DNA of 64,000 bases from Clostridiales bacterium (GCA_004556455.1 SFGY01000006.1:60675-124674); one strand, 5' to 3'; counted from the first letter of the stretch, positions 43,610 through 53,140 are shown. Made by a program: numbers and translations. Notes: generated from the letters alone by a model not told the origin.

Positions 43610-44872
43610 TTATTCCCCTTCAAAACGTCCACGGCGCAGGAGTTTTCCCTCTTCAAGGAAACACTCGCCGCGGGCAAAAAGGCTGCGGATGTTCAGCTGC
43701 TCATCGAGAAAGAGCAGATCGGCATCGGAACCTTCCGCAATGATGCCCTTCTTCGGGAAAAGGCCGAGGGCGCGTGCCGGATACTCGCTGAGATGCGCGG
43801 TGGCCTCCGGGAGAGGGATTTTCTGATCTTCCGCAAGAGCTTTCACGCAGGCCTGATTCGCCGCTATTTCCGAGGCCCGGATGCCGATGATCTCTTTGCG
43901 TTCATTCCAGCGCGGCATGCTGCCGTTGGCATCAGAGCTCAGCGTAAAGCGATCAGCAGGGGCTTCACAGAGCAGACGGGCAAGCGCTTCCGCTGTTTTT
44001 TCGGGCTTTCCGCCTGTTGTTAAGTCGACATAACCTCCGAGGCTGGCAAAGCGTAAACTCTCTTCAAAGTGTGTTTCCATGTGGGTCGGGCGGAAAACCG
44101 AGATGGGCAGATCGCTCTTTTCCAGGGCGCGGAAAATGAGGCCGATGCCATCTTTTCCGGAACCGACGTGAATGTGAACCACACCGGCTTTATTGGCCAG
44201 GACGCCGCCCTGACGGGCTGCAAAACCAACTTTGATGAGTTCATCGTCCGTAATGCCGCAGGAGCGGTGATCCGAAACGGCCACTTTAACGCCGATGATC
44301 TCCTGAATCAGGACAATATCGCGGGTGATGGATCCGCAGATGGTCGCGGAGGGCAGCACATAGGAGCCGGTATAGGCGAAGCAACTCAGGCCTTCTTCGT
44401 TGAGACCCTTGCATTTGGCCAGCACATTTTCGACGGAACGGGTGCAGCCGTCTGTGCCCAGAAGGCCGCCCAGCGTCGCCACGCCGCCCTGCACAATCGT
44501 GGAAAGCTGAATCGGCGGAACCTGATTGGCAAAGCCGCCTTCGCCACCGCCGCCGGTGATATGAACGTGTTGATCAACATAGGCCGGAATCAGCAGGTCG
44601 CCCCCGGCGTCCCAGATCGGACAAAAGTCCCTGGCAAGGCCTAAATCCTTGCCCAGCTTCAAAATTTTTCCACCGCCGATGAGCAGCTCCACCTCCTGCG
44701 GCTTCGCTTCGCCCCGCCGCCAGAGGCGGGCATGTTTGATGAGCAAAAGCGAGCTTTGTCCTACTCTGCCCGCTGCTTCGGAGGCTTGGGGAGCTTCGAC
44801 AGCTTTGGTCGTTTTCGCCGCCCCACGAAGGCCAGAGGCTTTTTTCATGTCTTTTTCAGCTGATTTTTTCAT
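43610..44872 (-). CDS. iadA: Isoaspartyl dipeptidase
   Basis: A 420-residue amidohydrolase-fold enzyme that cleaves beta-aspartyl dipeptides. Metal ligands seen: HVH in YVDQHVHITGGGGEGG, the carbamoylated Lys in GVKVAVSDHRS, His in VHIHVGSGKDG and the Asp of LSSDANGSMP. The E. coli enzyme is about 390 residues; here a Lys/Ala-rich extension precedes the domain. The start is uncertain: ATGs also lie at 44896 and 44848, and none has a strong ribosome site. It follows the M20 peptidase gene on the same strand and probably acts with it on imported or recycled peptides. Confidence 0.9.
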   Translation of the reverse strand: MKKSAEKDMKKASGLRGAAKTTKAVEAPQASEAAGRVGQSSLLLIKHARLWRRGEAKPQEVELLIGGGKILKLGKDLGLARDFCPIWDAGGDLLIPAYVDQHVHITGGGGEGGFANQVPPIQLSTIVQGGVATLGGLLGTDGCTRSVENVLAKCKGLNEEGLSCFAYTGSYVLPSATICGSITRDIVLIQEIIGVKVAVSDHRSCGITDDELIKVGFAARQGGVLANKAGVVHIHVGSGKDGIGLIFRALEKSDLPISVFRPTHMETHFEESLRFASLGGYVDLTTGGKPEKTAEALARLLCEAPADRFTLSSDANGSMPRWNERKEIIGIRASEIAANQACVKALAEDQKIPLPEATAHLSEYPARALGLFPKKGIIAEGSDADLLFLDEQLNIRSLFARGECFLEEGKLLRRGRFEGE

Positions 44873-44943
44873 AGTTTTCTCTTTTCTGGCTTGCATCCCG
44901 CTTGTTTTGGATCCGTGCTGCTTGAAGCGGTACAAAAAATGGC

Positions 44944-46290
44944 TCACGCCAGCGTGCGGATATACGTCTCATAAAATTCGATCATCTTCTGCAGGTTTTG
45001 CAGGCTCAGATATTCACCCTTGCCGTGCATGAGCGAAAGCTCTTTTTCGCTGACTCTGGCCGGCTCGAAACGGTAGGCGTTGCGGCACACCCGGGCATAG
45101 TGACGGCAGTCCGTTCCGCCCGCCATCAGATAGGGGGTAATGACCGCCTCCGGGAATATGCAGGCAATCGTGGAACGCAGGTGCTCCATGGCCGGGCCTT
45201 CCAGCTGAGAAGCCGCTGTCGGCTCTTCCTTGAGGATAGCTTCGGCCTCAAAGGGAATGCCGATGTCCTGGAAACGCTGCAGCACCCGGGCCACGCTATC
45301 ACCCTGGAGAATTCGCAGATTGACCGTACAGCTGGCTTCTTCCGGCAGCACATTATGAGCAACGCCGCCTGCCGCCATGGTAAAGCTGGTCGTTGTCCGC
45401 AGCATGGCGGCGGTCTGACGATTTTTCTGCAGGATTTTTATGAGCAACGGCGCAAACAGATCCGGATGCGCGAGAATAAAGCCCTGGATGCCGGGACGGT
45501 ATGGCGCGGTGGCCTTGAGCATGGCTTTGACCGTGGGCGTGAGCCTCGGTTTTACAGGCTTCGACTGAACCTCCCGGATAAAGCGGGCCATCGTGCTGAT
45601 GGCCGTCTCTTTCGGGGGTGTCGCGGAGTGCCCTCCCTCACCTTCAAAGTGAAGCACAAAACTGCTGTTACCCTTTTCGGCCACCCCAATCACCGCGACG
45701 GGCTTCTCTATACCCATCATCGACCCATCGGCCACAGCTCCGCCCTCATCGAGGACATGGTCGAAAAATAAGCCTTCTGCTTCCATCCAGGCCGCGATTT
45801 TCTGCGCTCCCAGTGCGCCGCCGACTTCTTCGTCGAAGCCGAAGGCCAGGGTGATATCGCAGGGCGGGACAAAACCCTCCTCCAGGAGGCTGCTGACCGC
45901 CTCGAGAATCGCAATCACAGAACACTTGTCATCAAAACTGCCCCGCCCGTAAATCTTTTCATCGTGGATCTCCCCGGAAAAGGGAGGAAAGGGCCAGCCA
46001 TCGGTATCGGCCGGAACCACATCGTAGTGAGCCGTCAGAAGGATACTCTTCTTATGCTTCTCACCCTCCTCACTATCCTGAATCTTCCGCCCCTTCCAGC
46101 GAAAAACCAGGCCGTGCTCATTCACCACGGTCTTCTCCAGGTTCTGATGAACGAGAGGATAGGCCTCTTCCAGGTATTTCTCGAAAGCCGTAAAAATGGG
46201 CCAATCGACCTGACTGCTATCCTGATGCGAGACAGTGGCAAACTGCAGGGCACGGCTCAGATGTTCCGCTGCCCTCTGAAGATCGGACAT
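44944..46290 (-). CDS. M20-family metallopeptidase
   Basis: A 448-residue M20 peptidase (carboxypeptidase S/PM20D1-like subgroup). Zinc ligands and catalytic residues: LLTAHYDVVPAD, GRGSFDDK, GFDEEVGG, VLDEGG and the C-terminal MHGKGE. A dimerisation lid lies in the middle. It likely cleaves dipeptides or N-acyl amino acids in the cytosol. GGAAGGAG 6 nt before ATG 46290 sets the start; the frame continues to 46407 without a site. Confidence 0.9.
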   Translation of the reverse strand: MSDLQRAAEHLSRALQFATVSHQDSSQVDWPIFTAFEKYLEEAYPLVHQNLEKTVVNEHGLVFRWKGRKIQDSEEGEKHKKSILLTAHYDVVPADTDGWPFPPFSGEIHDEKIYGRGSFDDKCSVIAILEAVSSLLEEGFVPPCDITLAFGFDEEVGGALGAQKIAAWMEAEGLFFDHVLDEGGAVADGSMMGIEKPVAVIGVAEKGNSSFVLHFEGEGGHSATPPKETAISTMARFIREVQSKPVKPRLTPTVKAMLKATAPYRPGIQGFILAHPDLFAPLLIKILQKNRQTAAMLRTTTSFTMAAGGVAHNVLPEEASCTVNLRILQGDSVARVLQRFQDIGIPFEAEAILKEEPTAASQLEGPAMEHLRSTIACIFPEAVITPYLMAGGTDCRHYARVCRNAYRFEPARVSEKELSLMHGKGEYLSLQNLQKMIEFYETYIRTLA

Positions 46291-46463
46291 AAAAGGCTCC
46301 TTCCGCTTATAAGGTCCAATGGCTTTAGACCGTTGGACCGGATCATCTTCCTTAGTGAACAGTTCCCTCTTTGCAAAGGCTTGCAGCGAGGGTTCTGTCA
46401 CTGCCATGGTTTCGTGCCTGTGAGCTGAGTGACGCTGGTGTTTAATGCGGTTCAGCCCGCGCT

Positions 46464-47123
46464 TCAGATGAGATTTTTCTTATAGAGCAGGCGCGCAACA
46501 CCAATGGTGAGCAGGGCGCTCACGGGCACGAGCAGGCTGACGGCGCCCGCCAGTCCGGGCATAAAGAGGAATAACAGCAACATCGCCAGCAACGGGGTGA
46601 TGGCGATTTTCCAGTTTTTCGAGATAAAGACCACGGCGAGGCCGCCGAAGAGCGCGGGCAGAATGTTGTCGAAGGCGGGCGCAAGCACGGGCGATTCCAG
46701 AATCGGTGTAAGCTGCGTGAGCAGCAGCATCCCGAAGAAGAGAATCGTCGTGGTCACGATGGACGACACGGCGACAGCAATGGTCGAGACCACTTCGCCT
46801 TCTTCTGTGTTGGGCTTCACGTCCATGAGCTGCATGGCCCTGAGCACGGCAGGCACCTTCATGGCCGTGAGGTTTCCTGTGACAAAGCCCAGATAGGAGC
46901 CGCCCGAACCCAGCATCGGGCTGAAGGTCAGCGCTTCGATGATGCCGACCGTCCAGTACACCGGGGCGATGGCAAGAAGCCCTGCGAGCACATCCACAGG
47001 CCGCGGCCAGGCATTAAAAATCAGGCAGCTCAGCAGGGGGTAGGCGATAAACATAAGCAGGGCAATCACCAGGGAACAACGTCCCCAGAAGTGAATCTGT
47101 TGTTCGTAGGGTTTTGTATTCAT
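46464..47123 (-). CDS. Polytopic membrane protein, partner of the DUF5058-like gene
   Basis: A 219-residue protein with about six membrane helices; I do not recognise a named family. GSGGSYLGFVTGNL is a Gly-rich loop of the sort seen in transporters, and EEGEVVSTIAVAVSSIVTT precedes a long helix. It starts 10 nt after the DUF5058-like gene with GAGGAGA upstream, so the two are probably one complex. It lies between copA and two peptidases on the same strand. A transport role for peptides or amino acids is inferred from context only. Confidence 0.7.
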   Translation of the reverse strand: MNTKPYEQQIHFWGRCSLVIALLMFIAYPLLSCLIFNAWPRPVDVLAGLLAIAPVYWTVGIIEALTFSPMLGSGGSYLGFVTGNLTAMKVPAVLRAMQLMDVKPNTEEGEVVSTIAVAVSSIVTTTILFFGMLLLTQLTPILESPVLAPAFDNILPALFGGLAVVFISKNWKIAITPLLAMLLLFLFMPGLAGAVSLLVPVSALLTIGVARLLYKKNLI

Positions 47124-47133
47124 GGCAGTCTCC

Positions 47134-47856
47134 TCAGCCTATCCAGGCCGTGAGCGGGATAGCAAAGGCCATCGCCCCCAGCATACTGATGGGCATGGCG
47201 TAATTTTCCAGCCAGCGCCATTTAAATATCTTGACGAAAAGGCCGCAGATCAGCATGAGCATGGCGGAAAAAAGCAGAACGAAGACGGGGATCCAACCGG
47301 CAAGGCCATGATTCAGATCTTTAAATATCATGCCGAGAAACGCGGAAATCATGCCGAGAAAAAGGGAATCCATGAGAATCGCGCTCCAGCGTTCATCTTT
47401 CGTCTTCATCTTATGCATACCCTGCGCCATTTTCTTCTGAAAAAAGAGAATCAGCAGGATGCCGGATAGGATGCCCAGGGTCATGACCCAGGCGATGGCA
47501 TTGTAGACCGCAGGGTCGGTGACCGCCGAATTGATTGGCGTATGCATGGCCTCAGCAGCCGCTGTAGCAGCTGGAAGCTCGTAGGTCAGCGCGCCCAGAA
47601 CCGAGAGCCGCAGCCAGGGCAACGGCAGGCCCAGAAACTTGGAGAGCGTGATCAGACCGATCAAAATGGCCACGGCAGGGGCAATCGTAAAAACCGCCGT
47701 GCTGATCGACATTTCTCTCAGCTTCTGTGAAGAGAGGCCCAGCTCCAGAGCGTGCTTCCAGGCTTTTCGCAGAAAGAAAATCGACTGAAAGAGCACGAAA
47801 AGAATCACCAGAGCGGCAAGGCCGAAGAGCATGGGGTGGTTGACTTGGAAAGGCAT
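47134..47856 (-). CDS. DUF5058-like membrane protein
   Basis: A 240-residue protein with about seven membrane helices. The N-terminal NHPMLFGLAALVILFVLFQSIFFLRKAWKHA and the AVAILIGLITLSKFLGLPLPWLRLS segment fit the DUF5058 family, whose function is not known. AAGGAGG 8 nt before ATG 47856 sets the start. It begins 25 nt after copA and is tightly linked to the next membrane gene. In E. coli iadA also sits beside two small membrane genes (yjiG, yjiH), which supports, but does not prove, peptide transport. Confidence 0.75.
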   Translation of the reverse strand: MPFQVNHPMLFGLAALVILFVLFQSIFFLRKAWKHALELGLSSQKLREMSISTAVFTIAPAVAILIGLITLSKFLGLPLPWLRLSVLGALTYELPAATAAAEAMHTPINSAVTDPAVYNAIAWVMTLGILSGILLILFFQKKMAQGMHKMKTKDERWSAILMDSLFLGMISAFLGMIFKDLNHGLAGWIPVFVLLFSAMLMLICGLFVKIFKWRWLENYAMPISMLGAMAFAIPLTAWIG

Positions 47857-47881
47857 GGAGAACACCTCCTTAAACATTCAA

Positions 47882-48091
47882 TTAGTCAATCGCTGTGACG
47901 TCGTAGCCTGCGTCTTTGACAGCAGCTTTCAGCTCGGCATCGCTGAGCGGTTCTGTGCCGCTGACGCGGGCTTCTTTTTTCTCCAGAGAAACCTCAACTT
48001 TGTCGACGCCCTTAACGCCCTGCAGCGCTTTACTGACGTGCTGAACGCAATGCTGGCACATCATGCCTTCAATGCTTAAACGTTTTTCCAT
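47882..48091 (-). CDS. copZ: Possible independently translated CopZ within copA
   Basis: The last 69 codons of the copA frame begin with ATG at 48091, preceded at 8 nt by GGAGG (48104-48100), a near-ideal ribosome site. The product would be a free copper chaperone with GMMCQHC and the HMA fold. Either the linker is a read-through of a former intergenic region, or both forms are made. This is inferred from the start signals only. Confidence 0.55.
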   Translation of the reverse strand: MEKRLSIEGMMCQHCVQHVSKALQGVKGVDKVEVSLEKKEARVSGTEPLSDAELKAAVKDAGYDVTAID

Positions 48092-50821
48092 GATCTTTTC
48101 CTCCCTTGATTCAGTTTTGATATTCTCATTTTTTTCACCATTATTCAACGTAAGATAAGTATAGTGTGCCTCTGAACTTCTTACTGAGTTTGATTCAGAA
48201 CTTATTGTTGAATTTGCCGCAGAACTTCTCACTGAGTTTTCCTCAGGACTTCCTGCGGTATGGATTTCTGTATAAACCGCTGATGAACGGGTCGCGGAAC
48301 TTCTCAAAGAACTAGCCTCAGCCCGCTCAAGAGGCAGCTCTTCTGCTTTAAAGAAACGCAGGCGCAAGGCATTTGTGACGACGAAAAGCGAGCTGAAGCT
48401 CATCGCCAGAGCGGCGATCATGGGGCTGAGCTGAAGTCCAAAGACCGGATAAAAGACCCCGGCGGCCAGGGGAATGCAGAGCGCATTGTAAAAGAGCGCC
48501 CAAAAGAGATTTTCCTTGATATTGCGCACGGTGGCCTTAGAAAGACGAAGAGCTGTGATGAGATCAGCCAGGCGGCTTTTCATCAGCACAAGGTCGGCCG
48601 ATTCAAGGGCGACATCGCTCCCCGCCCCGATGGCAATGCCGACATCCGCCCGCACGAGCGCCGGCGCGTCGTTGATGCCGTCGCCGACCATGGCCAGCTT
48701 GTGCCCGGCCTCCTGGAGGCGGCGAACTTCCCGCTCTTTATCCTGAGGTAAAATATCGGCGATTACCCGGTCGAGCGCCAAAGGCCTGGCCAGCGCCCGG
48801 GCGCTCCGCTCATGATCTCCCGTCAGCATAACGACCTCCAGCCCCATCTCCTTGAGGCGCCGAATCGCCGCCGGGCTATCCGCTTTAACGCCATCGGAAA
48901 GGGCCATAAGGCCAAGCAGTGTTTTACCCCGGGTGAAAAAGAGCGGCGTTTTGCCTTTATCGGCGAGGCTGGCAGCCAGCTCTTCGAGCTGTTCTTCCAG
49001 CGGACCTCCGGCGAAGCCCGTCCCGTCAGCATTCTCCTCATGAAGCTCACGCTCAAAAAAGCCCTCCTCCCTTAAGAGGCTCAGATTTCCGGCCAGCACC
49101 TTCTGTCCCTCAAGCACGCCCGCAAGACCGCCCCCGGGAACCTGTCGAAACTCTTCCAGAGGGAGGCTTTCATTTAAAGCAGAGCCAGGCTGCAGCTGCG
49201 AAGCCGGGACTTGCTTTTCCGGGTGCTGTGAGTCTGCCTGCAGCGTCGTTGAAGCTGAACGTTCGCCCCTGGCCTGGGCTTCAATCTCTGCGACAATGGC
49301 TCCGGCAAGCGGATGCTCAGAACGCTTTTCCAGGCTCCAGGCCAGCTGCAGCAAATCCCGCCGCGCCGTCGTTTCAGCAGCAGTATTTTCAGAAAATACA
49401 AACACATCGGTCACGCGCGGCTTGCCCTCGGTGATCGTTCCGGTCTTATCGAGCAAAATGGTATCCACCCGGCTGGCCGTTTCCAGAGCCTCCGCAGATT
49501 TGATGAGAATGCCGTTGGCCGCCCCCCGGCCTGTGCCCACCATAATGGCCGTGGGCGTGGCCAGCCCAAGGGCGCAGGGGCAGGAGATCACGAGGACGGA
49601 GATGGCGTTGGAGAGGGCGAACTCCACACTTTTCCCGGCGAAGAGCCAGACGAGCAGGGTCACGGCGGAGATAAGCATGACGACAGGGACAAAAATGCCG
49701 CTGACTTTGTCGGCAAGCTTGGCCATTGGCGCTTTGGATCCGGCCGCTTCATCGACCAGACGGATAATCTGGGCGAGCGTGCTGTCTTCGCCCACGCGGG
49801 TCGCCCGCAGGCTGAAATAGCCGCTGCGGTTGATGGTTGCACCAATGACCGTATCTCCCGCCTGCTTTTCCACCGGCAGGCTTTCTCCTGTCAGGGCCGA
49901 TTCGTCGACCGCGCCGCTGCCTTCCAGAACCACCCCGTCCACAGGAATACTCTCTCCGGCCTTGACCAGTAAAGTCATGCCGCTGAGCACCTCTTCCACG
50001 GGAATCTCTTTCTCCTGACCCTGCTCCAGAACGCGCGCTGTCTTCGGACTTAAATCCACCAGCGCCGCGATAGCCGCTGAGGTTTTCCCTTTGGCGCGTT
50101 CTTCCAGTGTTTTGCCGAGGCTGATGAGGGCGAGAATGGTGCCCGCGGACTCAAAATAAAGGTTCATGGCAAAATCCATCACCATCGCGCTGTCGCCATG
50201 ACCAAGGCCATAGGCTATTTTGAAAAGTGCGTAAAGCCCGTAGACCACAGCTGCGCCGGAACCCACCGCAATAAGCGAATCCATGTTCGGTGAACCGTGG
50301 AAAAGATGATAAAAACCCTTTTTAAATATTTGCGCGTTGACAGCGAGTACTGGCAGGAGGAGCGTCCACTGACTGAGGGCAAAGATCATGAGATTTTCTT
50401 CGCCGAGGAAGCAGGCAGGCAAAGGCCAGTGCAGCATGTGACCCATGGACAGATAGAAGAGCAGGCCTCCGAAAAGAAGCGAAATAAGCAGGCGGCGCAC
50501 CCGATCGCGGTATTCTTTTTCCGCCTGTTTTGCTCGCTGCTCGCGGGCCTTGAGGGGAGAAGGCCGCGCAGAACGTCCGCCAGATGAGCCGGAGATCTCG
50601 CCTCCAGCCTGAAGACTGGCGCCGTAACCCGCCGCTTCAACCGCCTTGATAACGTCCTCCTCACTGAGTTTGTCCCGGTCGATATCGAGCGTCATTTTTT
50701 GAGACAGCAGATTGACGTTGACCTGAGAAGCTCCGTCAAGTTTGGAAACGGCCTTTTCAACCCTGGCCGAACACGCCGAACAGCTCATGCCGCTGATATC
50801 AAAGGTGAATTTATTACTCAA
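47882..50821 (-). CDS. copA: Copper-exporting P1B ATPase with C-terminal CopZ-like domain
   Basis: A 979-residue P1B ATPase. An N-terminal HMA domain (GMSCSACS) is followed by eight membrane helices, actuator TGESLPVEKQ, metal motif SCPCALGLATP, phosphorylation site DKTGT, SEHPLAG and GDGINDAP. A Glu/Ser-rich insert lies in the N-domain. After the last helix a linker of about 80 residues rich in Ser/Asn leads to a second HMA domain (911-979, GMMCQHC) at the C-terminus. That second domain looks like a separate CopZ chaperone now in frame. It pumps Cu(I) out of the cytosol. No copper regulator gene is adjacent. Confidence 0.92.
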   Translation of the reverse strand: MSNKFTFDISGMSCSACSARVEKAVSKLDGASQVNVNLLSQKMTLDIDRDKLSEEDVIKAVEAAGYGASLQAGGEISGSSGGRSARPSPLKAREQRAKQAEKEYRDRVRRLLISLLFGGLLFYLSMGHMLHWPLPACFLGEENLMIFALSQWTLLLPVLAVNAQIFKKGFYHLFHGSPNMDSLIAVGSGAAVVYGLYALFKIAYGLGHGDSAMVMDFAMNLYFESAGTILALISLGKTLEERAKGKTSAAIAALVDLSPKTARVLEQGQEKEIPVEEVLSGMTLLVKAGESIPVDGVVLEGSGAVDESALTGESLPVEKQAGDTVIGATINRSGYFSLRATRVGEDSTLAQIIRLVDEAAGSKAPMAKLADKVSGIFVPVVMLISAVTLLVWLFAGKSVEFALSNAISVLVISCPCALGLATPTAIMVGTGRGAANGILIKSAEALETASRVDTILLDKTGTITEGKPRVTDVFVFSENTAAETTARRDLLQLAWSLEKRSEHPLAGAIVAEIEAQARGERSASTTLQADSQHPEKQVPASQLQPGSALNESLPLEEFRQVPGGGLAGVLEGQKVLAGNLSLLREEGFFERELHEENADGTGFAGGPLEEQLEELAASLADKGKTPLFFTRGKTLLGLMALSDGVKADSPAAIRRLKEMGLEVVMLTGDHERSARALARPLALDRVIADILPQDKEREVRRLQEAGHKLAMVGDGINDAPALVRADVGIAIGAGSDVALESADLVLMKSRLADLITALRLSKATVRNIKENLFWALFYNALCIPLAAGVFYPVFGLQLSPMIAALAMSFSSLFVVTNALRLRFFKAEELPLERAEASSLRSSATRSSAVYTEIHTAGSPEENSVRSSAANSTISSESNSVRSSEAHYTYLTLNNGEKNENIKTESREEKIMEKRLSIEGMMCQHCVQHVSKALQGVKGVDKVEVSLEKKEARVSGTEPLSDAELKAAVKDAGYDVTAID

Positions 50822-51103
50822 AGCCTGCCTCCCTTATTTAACTTGCCCTCATTTGGCCTGGCTTTCTGACGTCATGTAATTTTCGTTCATTTCATCCAGA
50901 TGACTAAAGCACAGACGTTCAGAGGCCGTGGATACGCCCTCCCGAAGGACACAGACAAGTTCCTCTATCCAGAATATCCAGAGTTTTTCTTTTCTTCCGT
51001 ATCTTACGTGTCCTATTGTAGCTGAAATCTTTATGACGCAAATGTTCACAATCCTTCACGATGCCTCTATTTTCATGCCATATCATCGCGTTATCTTATA
51101 GGC

Positions 51104-51118
51104 GTAGTCACAGACTAC
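51104..51118. promoter_or_regulatory. Palindrome in the copA / ABC pair 4 gap
   Basis: GTAGTC-ACA-GACTAC is a perfect 6-bp-arm palindrome in the 615-bp divergent region. Its role is unknown. Confidence 0.35.
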
Positions 51119-51150
51119 AAACACCTCTTCATACGTCTCCTCTAAAATGA

Positions 51151-51185
51151 GAACCCGGCCACATGGCCGGGTTCTTGTTTTTTTG
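51151..51185 (+). terminator. Orphan rho-independent terminator
   Basis: GAACCCGGCC and GGCCGGGTTC around ACAT, followed by TTGTTTTTTTG on the plus strand. No plus-strand gene precedes it, so it may end a small RNA or form part of a leader for the ABC genes at 51437. No protein-like frame is convincing in 50822-51436. Confidence 0.75.
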
Positions 51186-51342
51186 ATCATAAGGGCTTGG
51201 TCGCTTTTAATCGCATTAATGAGAAGATTACGGCCAGTCCCCCAGGCTAAAACCTGCTTACATTTCATCAAATGAAGCTGGTTCGTTCTAGTAAAAACGA
51301 CTATTAATATATGCATACTTCTAATAAGAACTCTATCACCTA

Positions 51343-51390
51343 TATAATAGATCTGCGATCACATTTGAGAATGGATCATATTTGAGAATG
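51343..51390 (+). promoter_or_regulatory. TATAAT box and 17-bp tandem repeat before ABC pair 4
   Basis: TATAAT (51343-51348) is followed at once by two adjacent 17-bp units, 51357-51373 and 51374-51390, each containing ATTTGAGAATG and differing at one base. They lie at the expected transcription start. No good -35 box is visible, so an activator may be needed. Confidence 0.5.
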
Positions 51391-51436
51391 TTTTTACAGA
51401 GAGCCTATTATTTTATGGAGTAAAAAAGCAGCGACG

Positions 51437-53140
51437 ATGGAAAAAATCAACGACATTCAGCAGCCCAGTCTCAAGGCTTTACTCTTATCCCGCAAAACAG
51501 CGTTCGTCCTCTATATTCTGGCGGCGCTGATTACCGCCGTGACCGAAATTGGCCTGCAGCTTGGCTTGGCGGCTCTGCCCAGGGCTTTTCAGGGTCCGGG
51601 GAAAGAGATCGATACCCGCTGGCTGCTCATTTCAGCCGCGCTCTTTATCGCTCCCGCTCTCGGTCAGCTGCTCTCCCGTTTTATGCGCATCGGCTATATG
51701 CGGGATATTCTCCTGGATCTGAGGAAATTGAGTTTCCGCAAAATCCTCACCTTGCCTCAGAGCGCCTTCAGCCATACGAGCCGCGAAGAGAAAATTTCCC
51801 ATCTGGTCAATGATGTCAATCTTTTTGAAAGTGAATTTTTTATTTCACTCCTCAATATGCTTTTCAGCTCCATCCGGGCGCTCATCGGAGCCACTATCCT
51901 CTTCGTACTCGATTGGCGCGTGGCCCTCGCGGCGGTGGCCTCAGCGCTGCTGCTCGGCACGCTTGCGCATTTTTTCAGCAAACGCACCGTGCTTTTGAAA
52001 ACCGACATCTCGACGCTGAACGGCCTATATCAAAGCGCCATCTCCAATCTTTTCCGCGGGCTGGAGCTGCTCAAACTCAATCGCGTGGAAGAGCGTTTTT
52101 ACGAAAAAGCCCGGCAGGACGTCAAAAATCTGGAAAAGGGCAAGGCCAGATATCGCTGGTTTCTGGCGCTGCAGGAGCGTCTGCTCTGGACGCTCGGCTC
52201 TATCGTCATGACGGCCGGCCTTATTTTCGTCAGTTTCGCCGTCTTAGCCCGGGATCAGGATCTGAGCCGCGCCCTTCTTTTTACACAATTACTCAATGTG
52301 ATTGTCTATGCCGTGGCCATGTTTCTTCCCCATTACAATTCCTTTAAAGCCTCCTCCGCCCTCTATGAGCGCATGGTGCTTTTTTCCGATGAGGAGCTGA
52401 AAGCCGTGGCCGCTGCCGGACAAAACGAAAAAAACGGCCTGCCCTTTCACTTCAATAAAACGATAGAACTGCGGAAGGTCAGTTTTTCTTTTATGCAAAA
52501 GCCCATTTTGAAGCACGTCAGTCTGTGTATTCACAAGGGCGAGCATATTCTGCTGCGAGGCCCCTCCGGGGCGGGCAAGAGCAGCTTTTTTAATCTGCTC
52601 ACCGAACGCCTTCTGCCCGATGAGGGCGAGATTCTCATCGACGGCATTCCGCTCAGCAGCTTTCGCCAGAGTGAGCTGGCCTCAGCCGTGGCAGAGATCG
52701 ACCAGGATGTTTTTCTTTTTGAAGATACCATCGAGCAGAATATTGTTCTCTATGGCGAAGTGGAGCCTGAAAAACTGGAGCGTGTCATCCAGGAGGCTGG
52801 CCTCACGGATTTGATTGCCAGCCTGCCTCAGGGCCTGGCCACACCTCTCAGCGAAAACGGGAAAAATCTCTCCGGAGGCGAAAGGCAGCGTATCTCTATC
52901 GCACGGGCCCTTTACAAAGATGCTGATGTCTTTTTGGCCGACGAGGCCACGGCCAGCCTTGATCCCCAGCTGGGAGAGGCCATAGAGCGCACCCTTCTGG
53001 GACTCGACAAAACACTGATCGCCATCTCCCACCGGGACTATCCCGGCGTGAGCGAAGGTTACGACAGGGTTTTATACCTGGCCGAAGGAGACATGGAAGA
53101 AATTGCCACCGAGCGCTATTTTGCGGAGGTCAGAGCATGA
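51437..53140 (+). CDS. ABC half-transporter, pair 4, first subunit
   Basis: A 567-residue half-transporter: six membrane helices and an ATPase with GPSGAGKSS, NLSGGERQR, VFLADEATASLDP and ISHRDY. It is catalytically complete. The ribosome site is poor: GGAG lies about 17 nt before the ATG. Its stop overlaps the next start (ATGA). It belongs to a different lineage from the TetR-linked pairs and lacks their operator. The substrate is unknown. Confidence 0.89.
   Translation: MEKINDIQQPSLKALLLSRKTAFVLYILAALITAVTEIGLQLGLAALPRAFQGPGKEIDTRWLLISAALFIAPALGQLLSRFMRIGYMRDILLDLRKLSFRKILTLPQSAFSHTSREEKISHLVNDVNLFESEFFISLLNMLFSSIRALIGATILFVLDWRVALAAVASALLLGTLAHFFSKRTVLLKTDISTLNGLYQSAISNLFRGLELLKLNRVEERFYEKARQDVKNLEKGKARYRWFLALQERLLWTLGSIVMTAGLIFVSFAVLARDQDLSRALLFTQLLNVIVYAVAMFLPHYNSFKASSALYERMVLFSDEELKAVAAAGQNEKNGLPFHFNKTIELRKVSFSFMQKPILKHVSLCIHKGEHILLRGPSGAGKSSFFNLLTERLLPDEGEILIDGIPLSSFRQSELASAVAEIDQDVFLFEDTIEQNIVLYGEVEPEKLERVIQEAGLTDLIASLPQGLATPLSENGKNLSGGERQRISIARALYKDADVFLADEATASLDPQLGEAIERTLLGLDKTLIAISHRDYPGVSEGYDRVLYLAEGDMEEIATERYFAEVRA

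Noticed and set aside
50849..51316. Two small minus-strand frames (66 and 77 codons) upstream of copA
   Set aside because: No ribosome sites, composition not protein-like, and one spans the terminator at 51151.
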